Position numbers and translations under genes: made by a program
In this document: positions 20,041 through 28,577 of the stretch, piece by piece
How positions within the stretch are numbered: position 1 is the stretch's first letter
How the letters are laid out: every line of letters begins with the position of its first letter
Notes under the pieces: model-generated
The model's input: the letters and a program-made list of their open reading frames with translations, nothing else
What the model was told of the DNA's origin: nothing
The model's database searches: none
Assembly (NCBI RefSeq): GCF_019402665.1
Contig: NZ_VSST01000020.1
Span: 124,001-188,000, forward strand
Length of the DNA: 64,000 nt
Direction: 5' to 3'
From: Bradyrhizobium canariense
GTDB taxonomy: Bacteria; Pseudomonadota; Alphaproteobacteria; Rhizobiales; Xanthobacteraceae

Positions 20041-20057
20041 TATAGAAGCTTTCTAAC
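20041..20057. promoter_or_regulatory. ICE-like Irr box between acnA and ccmA
   Basis: TATAGAAGCTTTCTAAC contains the perfect inverted repeat TAGAA-GCT-TTCTA. It matches 12 of the 14 fixed positions of the rhizobial iron control element TTTAGAA-N3-TTCTAAA, bound by Irr. It lies about 118 bases from the acnA start and 111 from the ccmA start, so either or both divergent genes could be targets. Confidence 0.6.
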
Positions 20058-20167
20058 CGCGCCGCCACAGCCACAAACGTGCCGCGGCAATCCGCGAGCC
20101 AAAAATTCCCATACGCTACCCCAAGTTTTCCTGAGGCCTGACGTTGAGCGGGCTGGTACGAGGCGAG

Positions 20168-20770
20168 ATGCAGCTTTCCGGACATGGGGTCACATGCGTG
20201 CGGGGCGGCCGCGAGGTGTTTGCCGGGCTCGATTTCGGGGCCGGCTCCGGCGAAGCCGTGGCGGTCGTCGGCCGCAACGGATCGGGCAAGACCTCGCTGC
20301 TGCGGCTGATCGCGGGCCTGCTCATTCCGGCGGGCGGCACGATCGCGCTGCACGGAGGTGACGCCGAGCTGACATTGCCGGAGCAATGCCATTATCTCGG
20401 TCATCGCGACGCCCTGAAGCCGGCCCTCAGCGTGGCGGAGAATCTGACGTTCTGGGCCGATTTCTTGGGCGGCGAGCGTTTCGACGCCGGCGAGAGCCTC
20501 GCCACCGTCGGGCTCGACCATGCCGCCGATCTGCCCGCCGCCTTCCTGTCCGCAGGCCAACGCCGCCGGCTCTCGCTGGCCCGCCTGCTGACCGTCCGCC
20601 GGCCGGTCTGGCTCTTGGACGAGCCGACCACGGCGCTGGATGTCGCGGGCCAGGACATGTTTTCCGGATTGATGCGCGAGCACTTGGCGCGCGGCGGCCT
20701 GATCGTCGCCGCCACCCACGCCCCCCTCGGGATCGATTCGCGGGAGCTGCGGATCGGGGGTGCGGTGTGA
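20168..20770 (+). CDS. ccmA: heme exporter ATP-binding protein CcmA (CycV)
   Basis: This 200-residue ABC ATPase of the CcmABCD heme-handling complex in cytochrome c maturation is called CycV in B. japonicum. Motifs are Walker [10 protein letters not shown] near residue 35, signature [15 protein letters not shown] and Walker [12 protein letters not shown]. With CcmB it powers release of holo-CcmE. The ATG at 20168 ([10 protein letters not shown]) is preferred to an upstream TTG. It is divergent from acnA. A palindromic repeat separates it from ccmB, which is unusual because ccmA and ccmB are normally nearly contiguous. Confidence 0.95.
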   Translation: MQLSGHGVTCVRGGREVFAGLDFGAGSGEAVAVVGRNGSGKTSLLRLIAGLLIPAGGTIALHGGDAELTLPEQCHYLGHRDALKPALSVAENLTFWADFLGGERFDAGESLATVGLDHAADLPAAFLSAGQRRRLSLARLLTVRRPVWLLDEPTTALDVAGQDMFSGLMREHLARGGLIVAATHAPLGIDSRELRIGGAV

Positions 20771-20818
20771 TTCCGATGGACCCTCAGTTTTCCGAGCGGC
20801 GGGGTGCCGCTCTCTCCG

Positions 20819-20987
20819 TTCCCTCCCCCCTTGTGGGGGAGGGTCAGGGAGGGGGGTGCGGCGGGCGACACTTTCTCGGATCAAGCGCTGGAAAAACGGG
20901 CTATCTGTTGCTGGCCGCGCGCGAACGATCCGCATCTCTCCCGGGGCCACCCCTCTCCCCCGCCCTCCCCCACAAGGGGGGAGGGAG
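20819..20987. repeat. inverted repeat pair between ccmA and ccmB
   Basis: TTCCCTCCCCCCTTGTGGGG...GGGAGGGGGG at the left faces CCACCCCTCTCCCCC...CCACAAGGGGGGAGGGA at the right. The same family occurs at 42231-42381. It occupies most of the 280-base gap inside the ccm operon. Confidence 0.8.
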
Positions 20988-21050
20988 CGCAGTTTGCCCT
21001 GGGCACCAGCCGAGCTCTTATGGCCGTCTCGCCGTGGAAAGAGCCACCCC

Positions 21051-21719
21051 ATGACCGCCCTGTCTGCCCTGATCCGCCGGGACATCCGGATTGCGCTCCG
21101 CGTCGGCGGCGGGGCGTTGATTGGCGTGCTGTTCTTCCTGACCGTGGTGGTGCTGATGCCGTTTGCGGTGGGGCCGGATCTGGCACTGCTGTCGCGGCTC
21201 GGGCCGGCGATCCTGTGGCTGGGGGCGCTGCTGGCGAGCCTGCTCACCCTGGACCGGCTGTTCATGGCCGACCACGAGGACGGCTCGCTCGACCTGATCA
21301 CGATGAGCCGGACCCCGCTGGAACTCGCCTGCGCGGCAAAGGCGCTGGCGCATTGGCTGGCCGCCGGCCTGCCGCTGATCGTCGCAACCCCCGTGCTCGG
21401 CCTGCTGCTCAACCTCGACATGGTGGCGACCGGCGCGGTGGCGCTGACGCTGCTCGCCGGCACCCCGGCGCTGACGTTCACCGGCATGATCGGCGCGGCG
21501 CTGGCGGTGACGCTGCATCGTGGCGGCTTGCTGATGGCGGTTCTGGTGCTGCCGCTGTCGATACCGGTGTTGATTTTCGGCGTCGCGGCCTCGCAGGCGG
21601 CGATCGTCGGACCCATGACGTTCGGCGCGCCGTTCTCGATCCTGTGCGCGCTGTCGCTGGTCAGCCTCGTGATCGGCCCGTTCGCGGCTGCGGCGAGCCT
21701 GAAGCATGGGCTGGATTGA
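21051..21719 (+). CDS. ccmB: heme exporter permease CcmB (CycW)
   Basis: This 222-residue integral membrane protein is the channel-like partner of CcmA. It starts MTALSALIRRDIRIALRVG, followed by about six hydrophobic segments (for example GALIGVLFFLTVVVLMPFAVG). Length is normal. The ATG at 21051 is preferred because longer in-frame extensions run back through the palindromic repeat. It is followed 91 bases later by ccmC. Confidence 0.95.
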   Translation: MTALSALIRRDIRIALRVGGGALIGVLFFLTVVVLMPFAVGPDLALLSRLGPAILWLGALLASLLTLDRLFMADHEDGSLDLITMSRTPLELACAAKALAHWLAAGLPLIVATPVLGLLLNLDMVATGAVALTLLAGTPALTFTGMIGAALAVTLHRGGLLMAVLVLPLSIPVLIFGVAASQAAIVGPMTFGAPFSILCALSLVSLVIGPFAAAASLKHGLD

Positions 21720-21810
21720 GATGGGCTGGACTGACCTTGACCCCGATCAACTTTCGCTGCGGACTTTCGTGCTGATTGCGTGAGCGCTTACCTGTGATTA
21801 TCAGGATACC

Positions 21811-22599
21811 ATGACGCTGATCGACCTCGCCAACCCCACACGGTTCCTCGCGCTGACGGCGCGGCTGCTGCCGTGGCTTGCGGCTGCGACAATCATCCTG
21901 CTCGCGATCGGGCTCTATCAGTCCGCCACCGCGCCCGACGATTATCAGCAGGGCGCGACGGTGAAGATCATGTTCATCCACGTGCCCAATGCCTGGCTGT
22001 CGATGTTCGTGTGGGGCGTGATGAGCATCGCCTCGCTGGGCACGCTGGTGTGGCGGCATCCGCTGGCCGACGTCGCCGCCAAGGCGGCTGCTCCGATCGG
22101 TGCCAGCTTCACCTTCCTTGCGCTGCTGACGGGCTCGCTGTGGGGCCGGCCGATGTGGGGCACCTATTGGGAATGGGACGCGCGGCTGACCTCGGTGCTG
22201 ATCCTGTTCCTGATGTATCTCGGCCTGATGGCGCTGTGGCGCGCGGTCGACGATCCCTCCCGCGCGGCGCGCGCCGCCGCCGTGCTGACGCTGGTCGGCG
22301 CGCTCAACCTGCCGATCATCAAGTTCTCGGTCGACTGGTGGAACACGCTGCACCAGCCGGCGTCAGTGATGCGGATGGGCGGCTCGTCGCTCGACAGATC
22401 GTTTTTGATTCCGTTGCTGGTGATGGCGATCGCGTTCACCCTGCTGTTCGTCACGCTGCATCTGGCTGCGATGCGCAACGAGATTTTGCGCCGGCGCGTG
22501 CGGTCCCTGCAGATGATGCAGGCGAGCCGTGTGGCCTTTTCAGAAGTCGGCACCGGCTCGCGCGAGGGCAGCACGTCAAAAGAAGTCGGGGCTGCATGA
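21811..22599 (+). CDS. ccmC: heme transporter CcmC (CycZ)
   Basis: This 262-residue membrane protein transfers heme to the chaperone CcmE. The tryptophan-rich heme-binding WWD-type motif is visible as [18 protein letters not shown] near residue 111, with flanking histidines in MFIHVPNAW and [10 protein letters not shown]. About six membrane helices are seen. Its stop overlaps the ccmD start (ATGA), implying translational coupling. It is called CycZ in B. japonicum. Confidence 0.96.
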   Translation: MTLIDLANPTRFLALTARLLPWLAAATIILLAIGLYQSATAPDDYQQGATVKIMFIHVPNAWLSMFVWGVMSIASLGTLVWRHPLADVAAKAAAPIGASFTFLALLTGSLWGRPMWGTYWEWDARLTSVLILFLMYLGLMALWRAVDDPSRAARAAAVLTLVGALNLPIIKFSVDWWNTLHQPASVMRMGGSSLDRSFLIPLLVMAIAFTLLFVTLHLAAMRNEILRRRVRSLQMMQASRVAFSEVGTGSREGSTSKEVGAA

Positions 22600-22781
22600 T
22601 CATGTCGCTCGGTCCCTACGCGCCCTTCATCGTGACATCCTATGCCGCGGCCGCCCTCGTGGTCGTGATCCTGATCGGCTGGATCGTGCTCGATTATCGC
22701 AGCCAGACACAGCGCCTGCGCGAGCTCGAGCGCAGCGGCGTGACCCGCCGCTCCGGCCGTAGCGCGACGGATCGGCCATGA
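22596..22781 (+). CDS. ccmD: heme exporter small subunit CcmD (CycX)
   Basis: This 61-residue single-pass membrane protein aids release of holo-CcmE from CcmABC. A short N-terminus ([19 protein letters not shown]), one hydrophobic helix ([15 protein letters not shown]) and a basic cytoplasmic tail are the standard CcmD layout. The first ATG overlaps the ccmC stop by four bases; a second ATG six bases later is also possible. Confidence 0.92.
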   Translation: MIMSLGPYAPFIVTSYAAAALVVVILIGWIVLDYRSQTQRLRELERSGVTRRSGRSATDRP

Positions 22782-22791
22782 GAGATCGAGA

Positions 22792-22819
22792 ATGAGCGAG
22801 CAATCATGAGCGAGCAATC
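22792..22819 (+). repeat. perfect tandem 14-base duplication over the ccmG start
   Basis: ATGAGCGAGCAATC occurs twice head to tail (22792-22805 and 22806-22819). The second copy contains the ccmG start codon. The first copy reads ATG AGC GAG CAA TCA TGA, a five-codon reading frame whose stop overlaps the true start. Confidence 0.9.
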
Positions 22820-23390
22820 GACGTCCGCTCCGCCACAGCGCCGCACCTTTCTGATGGTGCTGCCGCTGATCGCCTTCATCGGCCTGGCGCTGTTGTTCTG
22901 GTTCCGGCTCGGCAGTGGCGATCCCTCGCGAATCCCTTCCGCGCTGATCGGACGCCCCGCGCCGCAAACCATGCTGCCGCCGCTCGAGGGATTGCAGGCT
23001 GACAACGCGCAGATCCCCGGCCTCGATCCCGCCGCGTTCAAGGGCAAGGTCAGCCTCGTCAATGTCTGGGCGTCCTGGTGCGTGCCGTGCCACGACGAGG
23101 CGCCGCTCCTGACCGAACTGGCAAAAGACAAGCGCTTCCAGCTCGTCGGCATCAACTACAAGGATGCCGCCGACAATGCGCGGCGCTTCCTGGGGCGCTA
23201 TGGCAACCCGTTCGGCCGCGTCGGCGTCGATGCCAACGGCCGCGCCTCGATCGAATGGGGCGTCTATGGCGTGCCGGAGACGTTTGTCGTCGGTCGCGAA
23301 GGCACCATCGTCTACAAGCTGGTGGGACCGATCACGCCGGAGAATTTGCGGACGGTGTTGTTGCCGCAGATGGAAAAGGCGTTGAGATAG
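22806..23390 (+). CDS. ccmG: thiol:disulfide interchange protein CcmG/DsbE (CycY)
   Basis: This 194-residue membrane-anchored thioredoxin-fold protein reduces apocytochrome c or its thiol partners before heme ligation. It has an N-terminal anchor at about residues 14-32 (TFLMVLPLIAFIGLALLFW), the active site WASWCVPC near residue 85, and the cis-proline loop YGVPETFVV. It ends the ccmABCDG operon. The genes ccmE, ccmF, ccmH and ccmI are not in this window; in B. japonicum they form a separate cycHJKL locus. Confidence 0.95.
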   Translation: MSEQSTSAPPQRRTFLMVLPLIAFIGLALLFWFRLGSGDPSRIPSALIGRPAPQTMLPPLEGLQADNAQIPGLDPAAFKGKVSLVNVWASWCVPCHDEAPLLTELAKDKRFQLVGINYKDAADNARRFLGRYGNPFGRVGVDANGRASIEWGVYGVPETFVVGREGTIVYKLVGPITPENLRTVLLPQMEKALR

Positions 23391-23395
23391 CCGCC

Positions 23396-23481
23396 GTCAT
23401 TGCGAGGAGCCCTTGCGACGAAGCAATCCAGGCTGTCGCCGCGGAGGGATTCTGGATTGCTTCGCTTCGCTCGCAATGACG
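23396..23481. repeat. palindromic repeat (GTCATTGCGAGGAG...CTCGCAATGAC)
   Basis: The ends are CGTCATTGCGAGGAGCC and TTCGCTCGCAATGACG, with GAAGCAATCCAG and CTGGATTGCTTC nested inside, giving one long hairpin. The same family occurs at 55464-55550 and 58004-58090. It lies between the convergent ccmG and yciB genes. Confidence 0.85.
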
Positions 23482-23493
23482 AGTTGAGAGAGC

Positions 23494-24096
23494 TCAGCCC
23501 TTCCTCACATCCCCCGCCTCGGCCTCGCTCGCTTCCAGCGACGCCGGCTCGAGGTGATAACGCTTGGTCAGCGGCATCTGGGCGATGGCGAAGACCATGG
23601 TGATCGGCGTGACGCCGAACACCTTGAAGTTGACCCAGAAGTCGGTGCTCTGGGTGCGCCAGACGATCTCGTTCAGCACCGCCATGCCGGCGAAGAACAG
23701 CGCCCAGCGCAGCGTCAGGATGCGCCAGCCCTGCGGCGTCAGATTGAACATCTGGTCGAACATCACGGCGATGAAGGAGCGGCCGAACAACAGGCCGCCG
23801 CCGAGGATCGCGGCAAACAGGGCGTAGATGATGGTTGGCTTGAGCTTGATGAAGGTCTCGTCGTGCAGCACCAGGGTCAGCGTGCCGAACACCAGCACGA
23901 TCACGCCTGTCACGATCGCCATGATCGGGATGTGGCGCGTCACGACATAGGAGGCGATCATCGCCGCGACGATCGCGACCATGAAGGCGCCGGTCGCGGC
24001 GAACAGATTGAACTTCGCGTTGACGAAGAAGAACACGAGCAGCGGGCCGAGCTCGGTCGCGAGCTTGAACAGCGGATGCGGCTGGGTCTTGTCCAT
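23494..24096 (-). CDS. yciB: inner membrane septation protein A (YciB/IspZ)
   Basis: This 200-residue polytopic protein of the YciB/IspZ family is involved in cell envelope or septation. It has five to six hydrophobic segments, starting with [23 protein letters not shown] and including the conserved [17 protein letters not shown] near the C-terminus. It starts 3 bases after the ftsY stop, so the two are co-transcribed, as in many alphaproteobacteria. Confidence 0.94.
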   Translation of the reverse strand: MDKTQPHPLFKLATELGPLLVFFFVNAKFNLFAATGAFMVAIVAAMIASYVVTRHIPIMAIVTGVIVLVFGTLTLVLHDETFIKLKPTIIYALFAAILGGGLLFGRSFIAVMFDQMFNLTPQGWRILTLRWALFFAGMAVLNEIVWRTQSTDFWVNFKVFGVTPITMVFAIAQMPLTKRYHLEPASLEASEAEAGDVRKG

Positions 24097-24099
24097 TCT

Positions 24100-25047
24100 T
24101 CAGCTTTCGATTCCGGCAATGGCGCGGGCGAAATCGCGCGCGGTGAACGGCGCGAGATCGTCGACACCTTCGCCGACGCCGATGAAATGCACCGGCAGTT
24201 TGAATTTTTCCGCGAGCGCCACCAGGATGCCGCCGCGGGCGGTGCCGTCGAGCTTGGTCATCACGAGGCCGGTGACGCCGGCGGTGCGATGGAAGGCCTC
24301 GACCTGCGACAGCGCGTTCTGGCCGACGGTGGCGTCCAGCACAAGCAGCACCGCATGCGGCGCAGTCGCGTCCACCTTGCGGATGACGCGCACGACCTTT
24401 TCGAGCTCGTTCATCAGCTCGGCCTTGTTCTGAAGCCGCCCGGCGGTGTCGATCAGGAGCACGTCGGTGGCCTGCTCCTTCGCCGCCGTCAGCGCGTTGA
24501 AGGCGAGGCTCGCCGAATCCGAGCCTTGTGCGCCCGATATGACGGGGGTCCTGGTGCGTTCGCCCCAGACCTTGAGCTGCTCGATCGCTGCGGCGCGAAA
24601 CGTGTCGCCGGCCGCCAGCATCACCTTGCGGCCTTCGGACGCGAATTTTTGCGAGAGTTTCCCGATGGTCGTGGTCTTGCCGGAGCCGTTGACGCCGACC
24701 ACGAGGATGACGAAGGGCTTCTTGCCGGCGTCGATCTCGAGCGGCTTCGCCACCGCCGTCAGCACCTTTTCGACCTCGGTCGCGACGACGTCCTTGACCT
24801 CGTCCGCCGAGATCGCCTTGTCGTAGCGCCCGGTGCCGACCGCATCCGCGATCCGCACCGCGACCGAGGTGCCGAGGTCGGCGCGCAGCAGCACGTCCTC
24901 GATGTCGTCGAGCATGGCGCGGTCGAGCTTGCGCTTGGTGACGAGGTCGGCGACCGCGGTCCCGAGCGAGGACGAGGTGCGCTTCAGCCCGTCGGACAGG
25001 CGGCGCCACCAGCTCAGCTTGGGGGTCTCGGGGGTGGTATCGTTCAT
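24100..25047 (-). CDS. ftsY: signal recognition particle receptor FtsY
   Basis: This 315-residue SRP-receptor GTPase docks Ffh-bound ribosomes at the inner membrane. The NG domain has G1 GVNGSGKTTT near residue 119, DTAGRLQNK, the G4 TKLDGTARGG and a final ARDFARAIAG. Only a short N-terminal segment precedes the N domain, as in other alphaproteobacteria that lack the long acidic domain of E. coli FtsY. The partner gene ffh is about 8 kb away. It is divergent from the rluA-like gene with about 60 bases between. Confidence 0.97.
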   Translation of the reverse strand: MNDTTPETPKLSWWRRLSDGLKRTSSSLGTAVADLVTKRKLDRAMLDDIEDVLLRADLGTSVAVRIADAVGTGRYDKAISADEVKDVVATEVEKVLTAVAKPLEIDAGKKPFVILVVGVNGSGKTTTIGKLSQKFASEGRKVMLAAGDTFRAAAIEQLKVWGERTRTPVISGAQGSDSASLAFNALTAAKEQATDVLLIDTAGRLQNKAELMNELEKVVRVIRKVDATAPHAVLLVLDATVGQNALSQVEAFHRTAGVTGLVMTKLDGTARGGILVALAEKFKLPVHFIGVGEGVDDLAPFTARDFARAIAGIES

Positions 25048-25107
25048 GGTGGCGGTGTGTTAGCCGTTCCGGCTCGCAAACGAAAGTCTTGACCGAAAGT
25101 CCTGCAA

Positions 25108-25809
25108 TTGCTCGATGTTCCCGAATTGACCGCCGAGGAAATCTTAGGCCGCGTGCTCCATCGCGACGGATTGATGCTGGTCATCGACAAGCCGGCCGGC
25201 CTGCCGGTGCATCGCGGACCCAAGGGCGGGGCCAATCTGGAAACCTCCTTCGACGCGCTTCGTTTCGGCCTGCCGCGGCCGCCGGTGCTGGCCCACCGGC
25301 TGGACAAGGACACCTCCGGTTGCCTCGTGCTCGGCCGCCATCGCAAGGCGACGGCGTCGCTCGGCCTGCTGTTCAAGCATGGCAAGATCGGCAAGACCTA
25401 CTGGACCATCGTGGAGGGCGGCCCCACTGAGGACGAAGGCACCATCGACATGCCCCTCGGCCGGCTCAATGCCGAGCGCGGCTGGTGGCAGAAGCCCGAT
25501 CCCGAGGGCCAGAAGGCCATCACCAACTGGAAGGTAATGGGCCGGGGCGACGGCCTGACCTGGCTCGCCATGGAACCGGTGACCGGACGGACCCATCAAT
25601 TGCGGGTGCATTCGTCGGCGACCGGCTGGCCGATCTTCGGCGATAACATTTACGGCAACGGCCCGCGCTTCGGCGAGCCGAAGCTACACCTGCATTCCCG
25701 CGAGATCGTGGTGCCGATCTCTCGGAACAAGGAGCCGGTCCGCGTGGTGGCGCCGGCCCCACCCCACATGCACGAGCGGCTCCGGGCCTGCGGGTGGAAC
25801 GGAGAATAA
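25108..25809 (+). CDS. RluA-family pseudouridine synthase, TTG start
   Basis: This protein of about 233 residues carries the RluA/RsuA catalytic block AHRLDKDTSGCLVLGR near residue 66, with the catalytic aspartate, and later GRTHQLRVHSSATGWPIFGD. It lacks an S4 domain, which points to an rRNA or tRNA uridine isomerase of the RluA type; the target base is not readable. An in-frame stop at 25090-25092 precedes the frame and no ATG occurs before the conserved LVIDKPAGLPVH, so the start is probably TTG at 25108 or 25126. Confidence 0.85.
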   Translation: MLDVPELTAEEILGRVLHRDGLMLVIDKPAGLPVHRGPKGGANLETSFDALRFGLPRPPVLAHRLDKDTSGCLVLGRHRKATASLGLLFKHGKIGKTYWTIVEGGPTEDEGTIDMPLGRLNAERGWWQKPDPEGQKAITNWKVMGRGDGLTWLAMEPVTGRTHQLRVHSSATGWPIFGDNIYGNGPRFGEPKLHLHSREIVVPISRNKEPVRVVAPAPPHMHERLRACGWNGE

Positions 25810-25819
25810 TCCCGTCAGT

Positions 25820-25928
25820 CCCTCATGGTGAGGAGGCCGCGTAGCGGCCGTATCGAACCATGAAAGGCCCGCATCTCGCCCGTGGCCATCCTTCGAGACG
25901 CCCGCTTTGCGGGCTTCTCAGGATGAGG
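25820..25928. repeat. palindromic repeat (CCTCATGGTGAGGAG...CTCAGGATGAGG)
   Basis: The arms are CCTCATGGTGAGGAGGCC with CGAACCATG, and CATCCTTCGAGAC with CTTCTCAGGATGAGGG. It is the same family as 16045-16152 in the opposite orientation. It lies between the rluA-like and DUF2336 genes. Confidence 0.75.
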
Positions 25929-26029
25929 GTCATCGCTCCTTGGTTTACGAAACGTTCAGTGCTCGTCGCTAATGATAGCGGTTGCTTAGAACAAGCTTCC
26001 GTCAATCTGCTCAGGACGAGCTGCGCGTC

Positions 26030-27139
26030 ATGTCCACGGCCGAATTATCGATCATCGACGAGGTCGAGTCCGCGCTTCGGACTGGCTCGGCGGAAAAGGG
26101 CCTGGCAACAGCCCGCCGCGTCACCGACCTGTTCCTGTCCTCCGCCGGCAGTTTCGATGACGCGCAGATCGCCCTGTTCGACGACGTGCTCGATCGCCTG
26201 ATCGGCACCATCGAGCTCCGCGCCATCGCCGACATGGGCGCACGCGTTGCGCTCGCCGAGATCAGCGCGCAACTCGCCCCGATCGCGCAGGCGCCGCCAT
26301 CGGTCATTCGCCGCCTCGCCAACAATGACGAAATCCGCATCGCCGGTCCCGTGCTGCAGGAATCCGCGCGCCTCGACGATGGCGCGCTGGTGCAGATCGC
26401 ATCATCCAAGGGCGAGCCGCATCTGCTCGCGGTCGCCGGACGTTGGTGGCTGAAGGAGATCGTCACCGATGCATTGCTGGCGCGGCGCTATCCCAGCGTC
26501 AGCCGGCGGCTCGCCGCCAATCCCGGCGCGCGCGTGTCCGGAAACGGATTTGCTGTCATCGTCGGACAAGCCGAGGCCGATCCCGAGCTCGCGGTCAGCG
26601 TCGGCGTCCGCGTCGATCTGCCGTCAGACCTGCGCCGTCAATTGCTGCGCTCGGCGAGCGATGCCGTGCGGACCCGTCTGTTGTCGCGCGCGCCGCCGCA
26701 TCTGTTCGAGGAGATCCAGACCGCGATCGCCGCCGTCACCGTCGGTGTCGAGCGCGAGATGTCGGGGGTCCGCGATTTCGAAGGTGCCAAGCGCGCCGTC
26801 GCGGGCCTCAAGGCGGCCGGCCAGCTCAGCGAAGCGACGCTGCTCGGCTTCGCCACGCAGCGGCGCTACGAAGAGGCGGTGGCCGCATTGGCCGCATTGT
26901 CGGGATCGACCGTCGAAGTGATTCGCCCGCTGATGCAAAGCCTGCGCGAGGACGGCCTGCTGGTGCCATGCAAGGCGGCGCAGCTCACCTGGGAAACCAC
27001 CGCCGCCGTGCTCGAAAGCCGCTTTGCGAGCGGCGCGATGAAGCCCGCCGATATCGCAAGGGCTCAAAGCAACTACGCGCGCATGACCCCGGAGAATGCG
27101 CGGCGGACGCTGCGGTTCTGGCAGGTGCGGGCGTTGTAG
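26030..27139 (+). CDS. DUF2336 domain-containing protein
   Basis: This 369-residue soluble, helix-rich protein (MSTAELSIIDEVESAL start) has repeated alpha-helical segments such as VIRRLANNDEIRIAGPVLQESARLDD and LARRYPSVSRRLAANPGARVS, the pattern of DUF2336 proteins in alphaproteobacteria. There is no signal peptide or recognisable catalytic motif. A HEAT-like scaffold role would be a guess. It has its own upstream region and runs against mtaB, facing a repeat. Confidence 0.8.
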   Translation: MSTAELSIIDEVESALRTGSAEKGLATARRVTDLFLSSAGSFDDAQIALFDDVLDRLIGTIELRAIADMGARVALAEISAQLAPIAQAPPSVIRRLANNDEIRIAGPVLQESARLDDGALVQIASSKGEPHLLAVAGRWWLKEIVTDALLARRYPSVSRRLAANPGARVSGNGFAVIVGQAEADPELAVSVGVRVDLPSDLRRQLLRSASDAVRTRLLSRAPPHLFEEIQTAIAAVTVGVEREMSGVRDFEGAKRAVAGLKAAGQLSEATLLGFATQRRYEEAVAALAALSGSTVEVIRPLMQSLREDGLLVPCKAAQLTWETTAAVLESRFASGAMKPADIARAQSNYARMTPENARRTLRFWQVRAL

Positions 27140-27172
27140 GCGCGTTAGAGACGCTGCGCGCCAAATATTCCG

Positions 27173-27298
27173 CCGTCGTCCTGGCGGAAGCCAGGACCCA
27201 TAACCACCGAATTCAGTTTGGCGAAGACTGCTAGTTGGCCGTCGCGTGCGACAACTTCTCCCTGGGGTAATGGGGCCTGGCTTTCGCCAGGACGACGG
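27173..27298. repeat. palindromic repeat (CGTCGTCCTGG...CCAGGACGACGG)
   Basis: The arms are CGTCGTCCTGGCGGAAGCCA with GGACCCATAACCACC, and GGGGTAATGGGGCCTGG with CTTTCGCCAGGACGACGG. The same family occurs at 31199-31340 and 35261-35412. It lies between the convergent DUF2336 and mtaB genes. Confidence 0.8.
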
Positions 27299-27323
27299 CG
27301 GAGCAAGTTCAGCGTCTCGAGAG

Positions 27324-28577
27324 CTACACCGTCAGCCGCGCGCCATCACGACCGGCGATCCGCAGCGGCACGATGCTGCCGATACGCTCGCCCGCAATCG
27401 CCACCGGCAGATAATGCTCCGTGCGTCCCTGACCGTCGCTCTCGATCAGCACCTCACGCGTGGCGCCGATCTCGGCTTGCAGCCGGTGGCGCAATGCCAC
27501 TTCGCCCGCCGCACGCAGCCGCTTCGCACGCTCCTTGACTGCGCCGCCCGCAACCTGTGGCATCCGCGCGGCCGGTGTGCCGGGACGCGGCGAATAGGGG
27601 AAGACGTGGAGGAAGGTCAGGCCGCATTCCTCGACCAGATCGAGCGAGCGCGAGAACATCTCCTCGGTCTCGGTCGGAAAGCCCGCAATGATGTCGGCAC
27701 CCAGCGCGATATCCGGGCGCAGGCGACGGACCTGATCGCAGAACGCGATGGCGTCGCCGCGCGTATGTCGCCGCTTCATGCGCTTCAAGATCATGTCGTC
27801 GCCGGACTGCAGCGACAGGTGCAGATGCGGCATCAGCCGCGAATCCTCGGCGATGGCATCCAACAGATCGCTGTCCGCCTCGATCGAATCGATCGAGGAG
27901 ATGCGCAGGCGCCTCAGCTCCGGCACATGCCGCAAGATCTGCTTCGTCAGCATGCCGAGTTGCGGCGTGCCCGGCAGGTCAGTGCCGTAACTGGTGAGAT
28001 CGACGCCGGTCAGAACGATCTCGGCATGGCCGCGCGCGACCAATGCCCGGACCTGATCGACCACCGCGCCCATCGGCACAGAGCGCGAATTGCCGCGCCC
28101 GAACGGAATGATGCAAAAGGTGCAGCGATGGTCGCAGCCGTTTTGCACCTGCACGAACACGCGCGGCAGCCCGCTCGCAAAGCCGTCGATGAGATGCGGC
28201 GCCATCTCTTTCACCGCCATGATGTCGCTGACGGCGATTTTTTCGCTGGCACCGAGATCGAACGCCGCACGCGCCTCGCGCCATGCGGACGATCGCATCT
28301 TGTCGTCATTGCCGACGACGCGGTCGACTTCGGCCATCCCGGCAAACATGCCGCTTTGCGTCTGCGCCGCGCAACCGGTGACGACGATGCGTGCTCCCGG
28401 CCGCTCGCGCTTCAATTTGCGGATCGACTGCCTCGCCTGCGCCACCGCCTCGTTGGTGACGGCGCAGCTGTTGATGACGATGGTGTCGGAGAGCCCCGCG
28501 CCCTCGGCCTCGCGGCGGATCACCTCGGCCTCGAAAGCATTGAGGCGGCAGCCGAAGGTGACGACGTCGACGGTCAT
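27324..28577 (-). CDS. mtaB: tRNA threonylcarbamoyladenosine methylthiotransferase MtaB
   Basis: This 417-residue radical-SAM methylthiotransferase converts t6A37 to ms2t6A37 in tRNA. The N-terminal MTTase domain has its three cysteines in FGCRLN, NSCAV and TGCAAQ. The radical-SAM cluster motif CDHRCTFCIIPFGRG is near residue 148. A C-terminal TRAM-like region ends VPLRIAGRDGARLTV. It overlaps dapF by one base (TAATG), so the two are coupled, an order common in alphaproteobacteria. Confidence 0.95.
   Translation of the reverse strand: MTVDVVTFGCRLNAFEAEVIRREAEGAGLSDTIVINSCAVTNEAVAQARQSIRKLKRERPGARIVVTGCAAQTQSGMFAGMAEVDRVVGNDDKMRSSAWREARAAFDLGASEKIAVSDIMAVKEMAPHLIDGFASGLPRVFVQVQNGCDHRCTFCIIPFGRGNSRSVPMGAVVDQVRALVARGHAEIVLTGVDLTSYGTDLPGTPQLGMLTKQILRHVPELRRLRISSIDSIEADSDLLDAIAEDSRLMPHLHLSLQSGDDMILKRMKRRHTRGDAIAFCDQVRRLRPDIALGADIIAGFPTETEEMFSRSLDLVEECGLTFLHVFPYSPRPGTPAARMPQVAGGAVKERAKRLRAAGEVALRHRLQAEIGATREVLIESDGQGRTEHYLPVAIAGERIGSIVPLRIAGRDGARLTV

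Noticed and set aside
20024..21616. Minus-strand frame crossing ccmA, the intergenic repeat and ccmB
   Set aside because: Ser/Arg/Pro-rich low-complexity translation, antisense to known ccm genes and running through a palindromic repeat.
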